Of a DNA stretch of 63,314 nucleotides, positions 48,937-57,055 are shown piece by piece. The position numbers were made by a program, and so were the translations under genes. The DNA comes from UBA2163 sp964575575 (GTDB lineage: Bacteria; Patescibacteriota; Minisyncoccia; Phycocordibacterales; UBA2163), in assembly GCA_964575575.1 (NCBI GenBank), contig CAZNQQ010000001.1:1-63314 (forward strand), written 5' to 3'. Within the stretch, counting starts at the first letter, position 1, and the number at the start of each line of letters is the position of its first letter. The notes beneath the pieces were generated by a model. It had not been told where the DNA came from and searched no databases. It worked only from the letters and a program-made list of their open reading frames with translations.

Positions 48937-49602
48937 TCAGTACAAGGGTCGCCCTTGTACATTAATAAATTCTTTTATTAATTCTTTAAAATCATTCAAT
49001 TGTGAAAAATGGTCTGGAAAAGAATCTTTATTAAGAATTAATTTTTCAGATCTATCCCCTAAAAAATAATCATGGTAGCTTGAATACCTGTAATCCTCTA
49101 TAAAAATTTTTGCTTTTATTGGATCAGAAATACCACCTTCTTTCCAATTTGAGTCGATTAATTTAACAGGATTAAGATGAATATATGAAAACACCCAATT
49201 TAAATATTCATTAGTATCAATATGTTTTGCATTAAATCTTCCTTCAAAAAGAATTCCTTTGCGCTCATATTTGGTATTAAAATACATTGCATATGCAGTA
49301 GATAATTTACCCATAAATATACTCAGACCATTTTCTACTTTTTCTCTAATAAGAATATGAAAATGATTGGGCATCAAACAATAAGCCCCGATATCTACAA
49401 GAGTATTTCCTATATCTATTTCGTACAAGGGCGACCCTTGTACTAATCTAAAAATAACAGATTTATCGCTATTGCATACAAAAAGAAGTTTTATAAAGCG
49501 TTCTTTATCAGACTCATCTAAAAAGATAGGAGTTTTTAATATCCCTCTATTATATAGATGATAATATTCGCCAACAGTGAAAATGACTTTCCTTGTAACC
49601 AT
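48937..49602 (-). CDS. REP-associated tyrosine transposase (RAYT, Y1_Tnp family)
   Basis: The 221-aa single-strand DNA transposase carries the HUH site in YCLMPNHFHILIRE and a later catalytic Tyr region (NEYLNWVFSYIHLNPVKL). GRFNAKHID is typical of RAYTs. It has no IS ends; instead GTACAAGGG/CCCTTGTAC palindromes lie at 48940-48960, 49423-49443 and 49634-49654. Two of them are translated: one inside the protein (VQGSPLY) and one as its last residues (VQGRPLY, then stop). So REPs have inserted into the RAYT gene in frame. RAYTs are thought to spread their REPs. TATAAT-like sequence precedes the ATG; no ribosome site. Confidence 0.92.
   Translation of the reverse strand: MVTRKVIFTVGEYYHLYNRGILKTPIFLDESDKERFIKLLFVCNSDKSVIFRLVQGSPLYEIDIGNTLVDIGAYCLMPNHFHILIREKVENGLSIFMGKLSTAYAMYFNTKYERKGILFEGRFNAKHIDTNEYLNWVFSYIHLNPVKLIDSNWKEGGISDPIKAKIFIEDYRYSSYHDYFLGDRSEKLILNKDSFPDHFSQLNDFKELIKEFINVQGRPLY
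48940..48960. repeat. REP palindrome encoding the RAYT C-terminus
   Basis: Arms GTACAAGGG and CCCTTGTAC with a 3-nt centre. It provides the last seven codons of the RAYT gene. Confidence 0.92.
49423..49443. repeat. REP palindrome inside the RAYT coding sequence
   Basis: A complete 21-bp copy read in frame as VQGSPLY, about 55 codons into the RAYT gene. Confidence 0.92.
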
Positions 49603-49633
49603 ATGTAAATATTATCTTACACTCTGGTTTGTT

Positions 49634-49654
49634 GTACAAGGGTCGCCCTTGTAC
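49634..49654. repeat. REP palindrome between RAYT and pth
   Basis: A complete copy whose symmetry extends to 25 bp (49632-49656). It lies 3 nt after the pth stop codon and upstream of the RAYT gene. Confidence 0.92.
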
Positions 49655-49657
49655 AAT

Positions 49658-50218
49658 TTAGCGGTTAAACTCATTCATTGCTTTTGCTCTTCCGTCTTTT
49701 ATTATTGTTTCCAGTGCTTCGTTTACTTTTTTGAAGACTTTTTTGAGTTTTTCTAATTCTGGTTTTCTAAAATCATTAAGTATAAAATCTATAACCTTCT
49801 GTTCTGTTTTTATTTTCTTGATTTTTCCACTCGGAGTAGATGGCGCGATGCCAATTCTGATTCTTATAAAGTCTTTAGTCTTTATAGAACGTGCTATAGA
49901 TTCTATTCCTTTGTGTCCGCCTGAACCTCTTCCATATGAAATCTTGATCTTACCAAGCGGCATATCTAGGTCGTCGTAAATCACCACAAGGCTTTCTGCT
50001 TTCTTCTTGCTTGTTATAAGCTTTACAAGTTGAGTTCCAGACTTATTCATAAAGGTTTTAGGTAGTAAAAGATGCACTTTTGCTTTACCAAATTTTTCTG
50101 TTTCGAAAAAGTCTAATTTATTCTTCTTTGCAAAGCTTGCGACAGAAAGAGCTCCCGTATTGTGTCGAGTGTTTTCGTATTCCTCACCTGGATTTCCTAA
50201 ACCTACTATATAAAACAT
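49658..50218 (-). CDS. pth: Peptidyl-tRNA hydrolase
   Basis: The enzyme recycles peptidyl-tRNA released from stalled ribosomes. The 186-aa protein begins with the family signature FYIVGLGNPGEEYENTRHNTG, including the catalytic His in TRHNTG; KTFMNKSG and YDDLDMPLG (catalytic Asp) and GSGGHKGIESI follow. I set the start at ATG 50218, 13 codons inside the longest frame, because conserved Pth proteins begin here and TATAAT lies 7 nt upstream (50226-50231 reversed). It diverges from lepB. The tail is basic. Confidence 0.95.
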   Translation of the reverse strand: MFYIVGLGNPGEEYENTRHNTGALSVASFAKKNKLDFFETEKFGKAKVHLLLPKTFMNKSGTQLVKLITSKKKAESLVVIYDDLDMPLGKIKISYGRGSGGHKGIESIARSIKTKDFIRIRIGIAPSTPSGKIKKIKTEQKVIDFILNDFRKPELEKLKKVFKKVNEALETIIKDGRAKAMNEFNR

Positions 50219-50285
50219 AAAATAAATTATATCACACACTTTTAAATATTGTGTCAAACAAAAGTTTCAAGTACAATGTACGTAA

Positions 50286-50837
50286 ATGGAACCTAAGAAA
50301 GAAAATTTTTTCAAAGAAGTTCTCAAATTCTCATTAATTGCGATTCTTATTGTCGCGCCGATACGTATTTTTATTGCACAGCCGTTTGTAGTGAGCGGTG
50401 CGTCAATGCAACCTAGTTTTGACAGTAAAGAATATCTTATAGTTGACCAACTAAGCCTAAGGTTTGACGAGCCACAACGCGGAGAAGTGGTTATTTTTAA
50501 ATACCCTAAAGACCCTTCAATATTTTTCATAAAAAGAGTTATAGGTCTCCCAAATGAGACAGTTGTTATGGATTCTGGGAGTCTTACTATAAAAAACGAC
50601 TCATTTCCTGACGGTTTTAGTGTAGAAGAACCTTATATAAAAGAAGATACACAAGACACTTTTGTTTCAGTATTAAAAAGCGACGAGTATTTTGTATTAG
50701 GAGACAACAGAAAGCATAGTTCTGACTCAAGAATATGGGGACCACTTAAGGAAAAGTTCATTGTAGGTAAAGCATTCGCAAGACTATTCCCTGTAAATGA
50801 GTTTGACATCCACCCTGGAGATTATAGTAACCAATAA
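50286..50837 (+). CDS. lepB: Signal peptidase I
   Basis: The enzyme cleaves Sec signal peptides outside the membrane. The 183-aa protein has one membrane helix (about 11-33), the catalytic serine in VSGASMQPS (box B), the catalytic lysine in FIKRVIGLPNE (box D) and FVLGDNRKHSSDSR (box E). One-helix enzymes of this size are typical of Gram-positive and CPR bacteria. TACAAT (50272-50277) lies 8 nt before the ATG with TTGTGT 17 bp upstream, so the mRNA is probably leaderless. The signal-peptide proteins at 359, 36480 and 40193-41657 are likely substrates. Confidence 0.95.
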   Translation: MEPKKENFFKEVLKFSLIAILIVAPIRIFIAQPFVVSGASMQPSFDSKEYLIVDQLSLRFDEPQRGEVVIFKYPKDPSIFFIKRVIGLPNETVVMDSGSLTIKNDSFPDGFSVEEPYIKEDTQDTFVSVLKSDEYFVLGDNRKHSSDSRIWGPLKEKFIVGKAFARLFPVNEFDIHPGDYSNQ

Positions 50838-50851
50838 ACATCTATAACTTT

Positions 50852-52096
50852 ATGATACATACCAAAACATTACCAAAATCAAACCCCACAGACTTGCTAA
50901 AGAAAGCAATACATATTGCATCGTGTTATGGCTTTGACAGTATGGACAAAATAATAGTTCAAGAAAAAAAACGTTTTGATGACTTAGAAGAGATTGAGAA
51001 AAAAGCAAACCTAGATGCCAAAAAACCTACACAGCCTACAACAAAACAAAAATGTATCAAACAAACCACAAAAAGCTGTAACACAGATGTAGCTGGTGAC
51101 GAGATTCTCTGTGCATTAAAAACCGCTGCCCACAACAAACTTCTACCTAATGACCGTCCCCTACTAATACAACAAAGCAGCGTTGTAAATGACCCAAAAG
51201 AAAAGAAGTTGAATTTTGGGCTTATAGCAGTTGGCATGAAAAAAAGTATAGCTGAAGCTCTTATTATAAAAACGGCGACGACTATCTTAGAAGATATCGG
51301 TATCAAAAATATTCAGGTTCATATAAACAGTATGGGAGACAAAGATTCGTCTCTAAAATTTGTAAATGAGCTAAATTCATACTTTAGAAAGAATATAAAT
51401 TCTGTTCCGTCACGCATAAGACAATCCATAAAAAAAGATGTCTTCAGAGCTTACGATCAGTTATACAGAGAGTATGGTTTCCCAGAAGAAGCACCTCAAC
51501 CGATCAAATTTCTTTCAGACAACAACAGAAAACACTTGAGTGAGATACTTGAATATATGGAAACTGATTCTATACCATATGAAATAGACAACTTTCTTAT
51601 AGGCAACAACGAATGTTACTCTCAGACACTTTTTGAAATACGCGACGCACAAGAAACCGAAAACATTTCTATACTTGCAAAAGGTGGTAGGTGCGACGAA
51701 ATAGCAAAAAGAGTGTTTAATGCTGATATACCAACAGTTGGCATAGTATTTGAATTTGAGAAAAAAGGTATAAAAGAGAAAGAGTTGCAAGCACCAAAAA
51801 GAGCGCGAAAGCCAAAGATTTACTTTATACAGCTTGGTAGTGAAGCAAAGAGAAAAAGCCTCTTTGTGATTGATACATTACGAAAATCCAACATATACAT
51901 ACACCATTCACTTGATAACGACAAACTCACCGAACAGCTTTCTTTTGCAAAGTATCTTGAAGTACCGTATGCAATAATAATGGGACACCGCGAAGCACTT
52001 GACGGTACTATTATAGTACGAAACATGGATACACAGTTTCAGCATACTGTTTCTATAGACGAACTACCGCAATATTTAAAGGAAATGCACATCTAA
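50852..52096 (+). CDS. HisRS-like class II synthetase paralogue, catalytic motifs degenerate
   Basis: The 414-aa protein shares the HisRS plan with hisS at 4574: a core ending in LAKGGRCDEIAKRVF and TVGIVFEFE (motif 3 region) and a C-terminal anticodon-binding-like domain (KPKIYFIQLGSEA to the end). Motif 2 (RPE) is not found, the histidine motif RGxxYYTGxVFE is reduced to NNECYSQTLFEI, and residues 40-75 are a low-complexity Lys/Gln/Thr linker. It therefore cannot charge His in the usual way. Known comparison points are HisZ and GCN2-type HisRS-like domains, but no hisG is here. It lies 14 nt after lepB and before rpsU-ybeY, which suggests a translation-linked role. Confidence 0.75.
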   Translation: MIHTKTLPKSNPTDLLKKAIHIASCYGFDSMDKIIVQEKKRFDDLEEIEKKANLDAKKPTQPTTKQKCIKQTTKSCNTDVAGDEILCALKTAAHNKLLPNDRPLLIQQSSVVNDPKEKKLNFGLIAVGMKKSIAEALIIKTATTILEDIGIKNIQVHINSMGDKDSSLKFVNELNSYFRKNINSVPSRIRQSIKKDVFRAYDQLYREYGFPEEAPQPIKFLSDNNRKHLSEILEYMETDSIPYEIDNFLIGNNECYSQTLFEIRDAQETENISILAKGGRCDEIAKRVFNADIPTVGIVFEFEKKGIKEKELQAPKRARKPKIYFIQLGSEAKRKSLFVIDTLRKSNIYIHHSLDNDKLTEQLSFAKYLEVPYAIIMGHREALDGTIIVRNMDTQFQHTVSIDELPQYLKEMHI

Positions 52097-52140
52097 TAAG
52101 ATATTGCGAATATATAAACTATGTGATATTCTACACAACT

Positions 52141-52395
52141 ATGAGCACTAATATAGAAGTAAACAAAAACGACAAAGAAAACACAGCAGGCCTTATGAGA
52201 AGGTTTACTAAACGTGTGCGCGGATCTGGCATACTCCAGAGAGTACGAGGACTTCGCTACTATGAGAGAGGAAAATCAGATTTCGTAAGAAAGAAAAAGA
52301 CTCTAAAAAGAATAGCAAAAAGAGCAGAGCGCAATGAGCAAATAAAACTAGGTAAAATAACAGAACAAACAGGTAGATTTGGAAGAAGAAGATAA
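52141..52395 (+). CDS. rpsU: 30S ribosomal protein S21
   Basis: The 84-aa basic protein matches S21: an acidic-polar start (IEVNKNDKENTAGLMRRFTKRV), then GSGILQRVRGLRYYERGKSDFVRKKKTLKR and a Lys/Arg-rich tail (KRAERNEQ). I use the ATG at 52141, since the earlier in-frame ATG at 52123 overlaps the likely -10 box. The stop codon TAA is directly followed by the ybeY start codon. S21 is involved in mRNA selection at initiation, of interest in a genome with few ribosome binding sites. Confidence 0.88.
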   Translation: MSTNIEVNKNDKENTAGLMRRFTKRVRGSGILQRVRGLRYYERGKSDFVRKKKTLKRIAKRAERNEQIKLGKITEQTGRFGRRR

Positions 52396-52779
52396 ATGAA
52401 AGATACTAATTTCTCAGTATTAAATAAAACTAAAAGTAAGCAAAAAAGCTTACTTTTTGTTCGTATAAAAGATGAAGTACTTGGTAAAGATTATGAGCTT
52501 AGTTTGGTATTTATCGGTAGTGCAAAATCTAAAGCGCTTAATAAAGAATATAGAAAGAAAGACAAGCCTACTAACATACTAACTTTTCCTCTTTCTAAAT
52601 CAGAAGGAGAGATATTTATAGCTCCAAAAGTGGCAAGAAAAGATGCAAAGAAATTTGATATGAAAGAAAACGATTTTATAGCTTATTTATTCATTCATGG
52701 ACTTTTACACCTAAAAGGACTAAAACATGGAGACAAAATGGAAAAAGAAGAGGAAAAACTAAAGAAAAAGTATATATAA
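52396..52779 (+). CDS. ybeY: Endoribonuclease YbeY (16S rRNA maturation)
   Basis: This metal-dependent RNase works in 16S 3'-end maturation and ribosome quality control. The 127-aa protein has the three-histidine signature HGLLHLKGLKHGDKME, matching the family H-G-x-L-H-L-x-G-x-D-H with Asp replaced by Lys. The domain start KALNKEYRKKDKPTNILTFPL is also diagnostic. It is shorter than the 150-aa average at the N-terminus. It begins at the base after the rpsU stop codon, so the two are coupled. Confidence 0.93.
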   Translation: MKDTNFSVLNKTKSKQKSLLFVRIKDEVLGKDYELSLVFIGSAKSKALNKEYRKKDKPTNILTFPLSKSEGEIFIAPKVARKDAKKFDMKENDFIAYLFIHGLLHLKGLKHGDKMEKEEEKLKKKYI

Positions 52780-52821
52780 ATTTGGGGGTTTTGGAGATTG
52801 TGTTGTATAATTATTTCATAT

Positions 52822-54009
52822 ATGGCGCGCAACATAACAACAGGGATAGATATCGGCACATACCAAGTGAAAGTGGTGGTAACAGAGTATGGCAAAAACG
52901 GCAATGGTAACTTACCTAAGATTATTGGTACTGGTATTTCCCAATCTAAAGGCCTACGACACGGTTATATAATCAACCAAAACGACACTATACGCAGTAT
53001 CCAAAGTGCTGTAGCGCAAGCTGAAAAATCATCAGGAATAAAAATCAAAAAAGCGTTTATCTCTATAGGTGGAGTTGGTCTTGAAGAAGTGCATTCTCGT
53101 GGTGGCGCTGTAGTCGCAAGAGCAGATTCAGAAATCACTGATTTAGATATTGAAAAGGCAATAAAAGACAGCGAGAAAAAAGTTGCACAAAAAACAGCAA
53201 ATAGAAAAATCTTGCATGAAGTTCCAATACAATACAAAATAGACGGACAAAAAGTTCTAGGTAAGCCTCAAGGTATGCGTGGAAGCAAGCTTGAACTTGA
53301 AGTTCTTTTTATAACTTGTCTTGAACAACATTTAAATGATCTAATCTCTGCAGTAGAAGAAGCGGGGATAGTAGTGGAAGACGTAATGGCTTCTCCCGTT
53401 GCAGGAAGTTTCGTCACACTTTCTCGCGCACAAAAGATCGCGGGGTCAGTACTTGCAAACATCGGTGCAGAAACAGTTTCAATAGTAGTATTTGAGAACA
53501 ATATTCCAATATCTCTAAAAGTGTTTTCAATAGGAGGAACAGACATAACAAACGACATAGCACTAGGGCTTAAAATACCTCTTGATCAAGCAGAGCGCGT
53601 AAAAACAGGCTCTCTCTCTGGTGCAGAATTCCCCAAAAAGAAACTCGATGAAATAGTAGGAGCAAGACTCACTGACATCTTTGAACTTATCGAGTCGCAC
53701 CTGAAAAAGATTTCTAAGAACGGACTACTCCCTGCAGGTATTATAATCACAGGTGGCGGGTCAGGCATAGCGACTATAGAAGACCTAGCTCGTGCTGCTC
53801 TTAAACTTCCATCTAAAACTTCTTCTGGGTTCAATGGTAATAACAATAACTCTGTTTCTGTACAAGGAACTGTGCGCGACTCTTCGTGGGCAGTTGCATA
53901 TGGACTTTGCATCTGGGGACTTTCTACTGAAGAAGACGGCGTTGGAATAAAACTTGCAAAACAAACTGGAGGCAACATTGTAGGGTGGATAAAGCAGTTT
54001 TTACCCTAA
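52822..54009 (+). CDS. ftsA: Cell division protein FtsA
   Basis: This actin-like ATPase tethers FtsZ to the membrane. The 395-aa protein has the phosphate-1 motif GIDIGTYQVKVVV (7-19), the 1C-domain region, phosphate-2 VLANIGAETVSIVVF, the adenosine motif GIIITGGGSGIATI and a C-terminal amphipathic helix (GGNIVGWIKQFLP) for membrane binding. I start at ATG 52822 (MARNITTG), 10 nt after TATAAT (52806-52811) and without a ribosome site. ftsZ follows after 102 nt, the usual order. Few other division genes are visible. Confidence 0.94.
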   Translation: MARNITTGIDIGTYQVKVVVTEYGKNGNGNLPKIIGTGISQSKGLRHGYIINQNDTIRSIQSAVAQAEKSSGIKIKKAFISIGGVGLEEVHSRGGAVVARADSEITDLDIEKAIKDSEKKVAQKTANRKILHEVPIQYKIDGQKVLGKPQGMRGSKLELEVLFITCLEQHLNDLISAVEEAGIVVEDVMASPVAGSFVTLSRAQKIAGSVLANIGAETVSIVVFENNIPISLKVFSIGGTDITNDIALGLKIPLDQAERVKTGSLSGAEFPKKKLDEIVGARLTDIFELIESHLKKISKNGLLPAGIIITGGGSGIATIEDLARAALKLPSKTSSGFNGNNNNSVSVQGTVRDSSWAVAYGLCIWGLSTEEDGVGIKLAKQTGGNIVGWIKQFLP

Positions 54010-54111
54010 TTTTACCCTAAAAATTAAGACATTGTTGGCATTATTGTCAAAGTTCACAAGCAGAGCACTATCTGATATGATAGTGCTTACTTAATTAATT
54101 GCCAAAAATAT

Positions 54112-55323
54112 ATGAAACAAGTTAAACCTGATGTAGAATCTTTCGCAAGAATCCGAGTAATCGGTGTCGGAGGATCTGGAAATAACGCTATAAACCACAT
54201 GATCGCTTCAAAGATCAAAGGTGTTGAATTTGTGGCTGTAAACACTGATGCGCAAGACTTGCATCACTCTCAAGCAAAGAAGAAAATCCACATTGGTAAA
54301 AACTTAACGAAAGGTCTCGGAGCAGGAATGGATCCAGAACTTGGAAAACGAGCAGCTGAAGAAACAAAAGAAGAAATACAAGAAGTTACAAAAGGTTCAG
54401 ACATGGTTTTCATCACTTGCGGTTTCGGAGGAGGTACAGGAAGTGGAGCAAGTTCAGTAATAGCAAAAACAGCTCGCGAACTTGGTGCACTTACAGTAGC
54501 GATAGTTACAAAACCATTTTCATTTGAAGGACAACACAGAATGGAGATAGCAGAAAAAGGTCTTGAAGAACTTAAGAAAGAAGTTGACGCTCTTGTGATA
54601 ATCCCTAACGACAGACTACTTGCAATCGTAGACAAAGACACAAGTGTCAAAAACGCATTTGGTATGTCAGACAATATATTACTCCAAGCAGTTGAGGGTA
54701 TCTCTGACCTTATTACTACACCAGGTATTATTAACGTAGACTTCGCAGACATACGAGCAGTTATGGAGAACGCAGGTTCAGCTCTTATGGGTATCGGTAT
54801 TGCAGGTGGCGAGAAGCGCGCTGAAGAAGCAGCACGTATGGCTATATCATCACCTCTTCTTGAAGTATCTATCAACGGCGCTAAGGGAGTACTGTTTGCT
54901 GTTGCAGGTGGAGATGACCTAGGAATGCTTGAGATACAAGAAGCTGCTAGAGTTATAACAGAATCTATAGACCCACATGCGAAAGTTATCTTTGGAACAA
55001 TAAGAGACGACTCTGTGAAGAAAAACGAGATTAAAGTTACAGTTATCGCAACAGGTTTCCCTGACTCAATACTTCACAAAAGTCCTCCACTTTTCCAGGC
55101 TGGCGCAATGAAAAGCACAGACGATGTAAAAGTGAAGGATATGGATGAAGACAAAGCGCGTGGAAAGATCTTCAATGCGATCAATAAAGATTCTGAAGCT
55201 AAAAAAGACGCTTCAGCATCACAAACTCCTAAAACACCAGACGAAGAAAATGACAAAAAAGACGATGACGATGACGACTGGGGTGTAGTACCAGCATTTC
55301 TAAGAAGATCAAAAATTAAGTAA
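54112..55323 (+). CDS. ftsZ: Cell division protein FtsZ
   Basis: FtsZ is the tubulin-like GTPase that forms the division ring. The 403-aa protein has RVIGVGGSGNNAINHM, the GTP-binding tubulin signature GFGGGTGSGAS (canonical GGGTGTG with Thr to Ser), VDFADIRAVM and the T7-loop region. A variable acidic linker (about 345-388, with DDDDDDD-type runs broken by K) leads to the conserved C-terminal peptide VPAFLRR that binds FtsA. A TATGAT box lies about 31 nt upstream. A hairpin terminator closes the unit. Confidence 0.96.
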   Translation: MKQVKPDVESFARIRVIGVGGSGNNAINHMIASKIKGVEFVAVNTDAQDLHHSQAKKKIHIGKNLTKGLGAGMDPELGKRAAEETKEEIQEVTKGSDMVFITCGFGGGTGSGASSVIAKTARELGALTVAIVTKPFSFEGQHRMEIAEKGLEELKKEVDALVIIPNDRLLAIVDKDTSVKNAFGMSDNILLQAVEGISDLITTPGIINVDFADIRAVMENAGSALMGIGIAGGEKRAEEAARMAISSPLLEVSINGAKGVLFAVAGGDDLGMLEIQEAARVITESIDPHAKVIFGTIRDDSVKKNEIKVTVIATGFPDSILHKSPPLFQAGAMKSTDDVKVKDMDEDKARGKIFNAINKDSEAKKDASASQTPKTPDEENDKKDDDDDDWGVVPAFLRRSKIK

Positions 55324-55332
55324 TAAAAATAT

Positions 55333-55364
55333 AAAAAAGAAACTGGATATCCAGTTTCTTTTTT
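55333..55364. terminator. Bidirectional terminator after ftsZ
   Basis: AAAAAAGAAACTGG (55333-55346) pairs with its exact complement (55351-55364), followed by more T residues. Confidence 0.9.
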
Positions 55365-55410
55365 TGTATACTTAACTAACATTTTTTATTAATAATCTAA
55401 AAAAACTACT

Positions 55411-56334
55411 ATGTACGATCTTATTATAATCGGCGGCGGTCCCGCAGGGACCGCCGCCGGAGTCTACGCTTCACGTAAAAGACTCAAGACAGCCGTAATA
55501 GCTTGTGAATTTAGCGGACAGAGTGTTGTTTCAGAAGATGTTCAAAACTGGATAGGAACTGTCTCAATACCAGGTAAAGAACTTGCAGAAAATATGAAAA
55601 AGCACTTACAAGCTTATGCAGGAGATGTTGTAGATATAATAGAAGGCGAAAAAATCAAAAACCTTTCAAAAGAAGGGGATGATTTTGTAGCTATAACTGA
55701 AAATGGTAAAGAATACAAAGCAAAAAACATACTTATAGCATCAGGTGCAAACAGAAGAAAACTTCCTGTCAAAGGAGCTGATGAATTTGAACACAAAGGA
55801 CTTACTTACTGTGCATCTTGCGACGGACCATTATTTTCAGGTCAGGATGTAGTAGTAATAGGCGGAGGTAATGCCGGCTTTGAAACAGCAGCGCAACTTC
55901 TAGCATATACTAAGAGCGTAACACTCCTTTGTAGAAAACCAGTATGTAAAGCCGACCCAGTAACAGTAAATAAAGTATCAGCTCACCCAAACATGACAGT
56001 ACTTACAGAAGCTGACATAACAGAAGTAAAAGGTGACCAATTTGTAACTGGTATCTCATATAAAGATCTAAAAACAGGAGAAATCAAAGACATAGAAACA
56101 AACGGTATCTTTGTAGAAATAGGTAACATACCGGCAACAGACTTCGCAAAAGACGTAGTAAAACTAGACGATTTTAACAGAATCATTACTGACCCTAAGA
56201 ACCAACAGACTAGCACTCCTGGCATATGGGCAGCTGGCGACGTTACAGATGAGCTCTACCACCAGAACAATATAGCAGCAGGCGATGCAGTAAAAGCAGT
56301 TGAGGATATCTATCAAGCTCACACCGCACGATAG
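55411..56334 (+). CDS. trxB: Thioredoxin reductase-like FAD/NAD(P)H-dependent oxidoreductase
   Basis: The 307-aa flavoprotein has the FAD-binding IIIGGGPAGTAAGVYA (6-21), the redox pair CASCDG (about 134-139, usual form CATCDG), the NAD(P)H-binding VIGGGNAGFETA and the late FAD motif TSTPGIWAAGDVTD. The bases after the NAD(P)H site do not show the usual HRR dipeptides for NADPH (LCRKPV instead), so NADH use is possible. It may reduce a thioredoxin or glutaredoxin that keeps the DsbA-like system in balance. A 29-bp palindrome lies in the FAD-loop codons. Confidence 0.9.
   Translation: MYDLIIIGGGPAGTAAGVYASRKRLKTAVIACEFSGQSVVSEDVQNWIGTVSIPGKELAENMKKHLQAYAGDVVDIIEGEKIKNLSKEGDDFVAITENGKEYKAKNILIASGANRRKLPVKGADEFEHKGLTYCASCDGPLFSGQDVVVIGGGNAGFETAAQLLAYTKSVTLLCRKPVCKADPVTVNKVSAHPNMTVLTEADITEVKGDQFVTGISYKDLKTGEIKDIETNGIFVEIGNIPATDFAKDVVKLDDFNRIITDPKNQQTSTPGIWAAGDVTDELYHQNNIAAGDAVKAVEDIYQAHTAR
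55431..55459. repeat. Perfect 13-bp inverted repeat in the trxB FAD-loop codons
   Basis: CGGCGGCGGTCCC and its complement flank GCA. It encodes GGGPAGTAAG exactly at the FAD-binding loop. It lies 20 nt after the start codon, so the mRNA can form a very stable hairpin near the ribosome entry site. GC content is far above the surroundings. Confidence 0.85.
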
Positions 56335-56365
56335 TTAACACCGAGGTTCAACCTCCGTGTTAAAT
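56334..56365. terminator. Hairpin between trxB and truB
   Basis: TTAACAC-GAGGT pairs with ACCTC-GTGTTAA with one C-C mismatch, flanked by T-rich DNA, between convergent genes. Confidence 0.65.
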
Positions 56366-57055
56366 TTTTATAGAATCTTTTATATCAAAATCCCCAACCT
56401 TTGTGCGAGTGAGCCCTAAGAGTACTCCTCCAAGAGAGTGCGCTATAGAACGGATGTATGTACCGCTCGATACATTGAATTTTGCTTTCACTGTTAAATA
56501 TTTTTGCTCTTTTTTATTTAAAACTTCTTGCCAGCTTTTTATTACTTCTTCCTGCCTGAAATCTCCTTTTACTAAATTAATTTTATCTGTGATTCTTTTA
56601 AGCAATTCTTCAGAACCTATCTCGTAAGAATCTAAAACTTCAGCATTGTGAACTGTAGTTGTCCGTGCAGGTATCTCTATCTCAGAGAGTTTCCCCTCCC
56701 GTGCCCACATAAAAAGTGGTTTGCCTTGTATTTTATATGAAGAATACGGTGGAAGTGGTAAAGTAATCTCACCAACTAAGCTTTCTATATCTTTTTTGAT
56801 TAACTCAACCGGTTGAGTTAATCCCAAAATATCATAAGTATCCGTCTTAAAACCAAAAAGTATCTCTGCTTCATATTCTTTATCAAGTTTTTGGTATTCC
56901 TCCTTTTTGTGAACGTCATCTTGAGAAAGCAGTATCAAAACACCCTCTGCTATTGGATCAAGCCGCCCCGCATATGTGACAGGTTCTTTCTCTTTCAAAA
57001 GTTTGATCATATCTAAAGGTGATACTCCAATCGGTTTGTAAATATTAAAAATCAT
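56360..57055 (-). CDS. truB: tRNA pseudouridine-55 synthase
   Basis: The enzyme makes pseudouridine 55 in the T loop of tRNAs. The 231-aa protein has NIYKPIGVSPLDMI (KP motif, 4-17), the catalytic aspartate in AGRLDPIAEGVLI and the late SSGTYIRSIAHSLGG motif. The C-terminal PUA-like domain is almost absent, consistent with the shorter form. The DNA holds a 26-bp perfect palindrome (56798-56823) that encodes LTQPVELIK. The start overlaps the stop of the upstream helicase gene by 4 nt (ATGA). Confidence 0.94.
   Translation of the reverse strand: MIFNIYKPIGVSPLDMIKLLKEKEPVTYAGRLDPIAEGVLILLSQDDVHKKEEYQKLDKEYEAEILFGFKTDTYDILGLTQPVELIKKDIESLVGEITLPLPPYSSYKIQGKPLFMWAREGKLSEIEIPARTTTVHNAEVLDSYEIGSEELLKRITDKINLVKGDFRQEEVIKSWQEVLNKKEQKYLTVKAKFNVSSGTYIRSIAHSLGGVLLGLTRTKVGDFDIKDSIKI
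56798..56823. repeat. Perfect 26-bp palindrome inside truB
   Basis: Arms GATTAACTCAACC and its complement meet without a loop. The same CAACCGGTTG core is found between genes at 12141-12162. Confidence 0.85.

Noticed and set aside
48937..49602. IS200/IS605 insertion sequence
   Set aside because: There are no tnpB, no subterminal hairpins at defined ends and no target repeat. The REP palindromes and the sequence type fit a RAYT instead.
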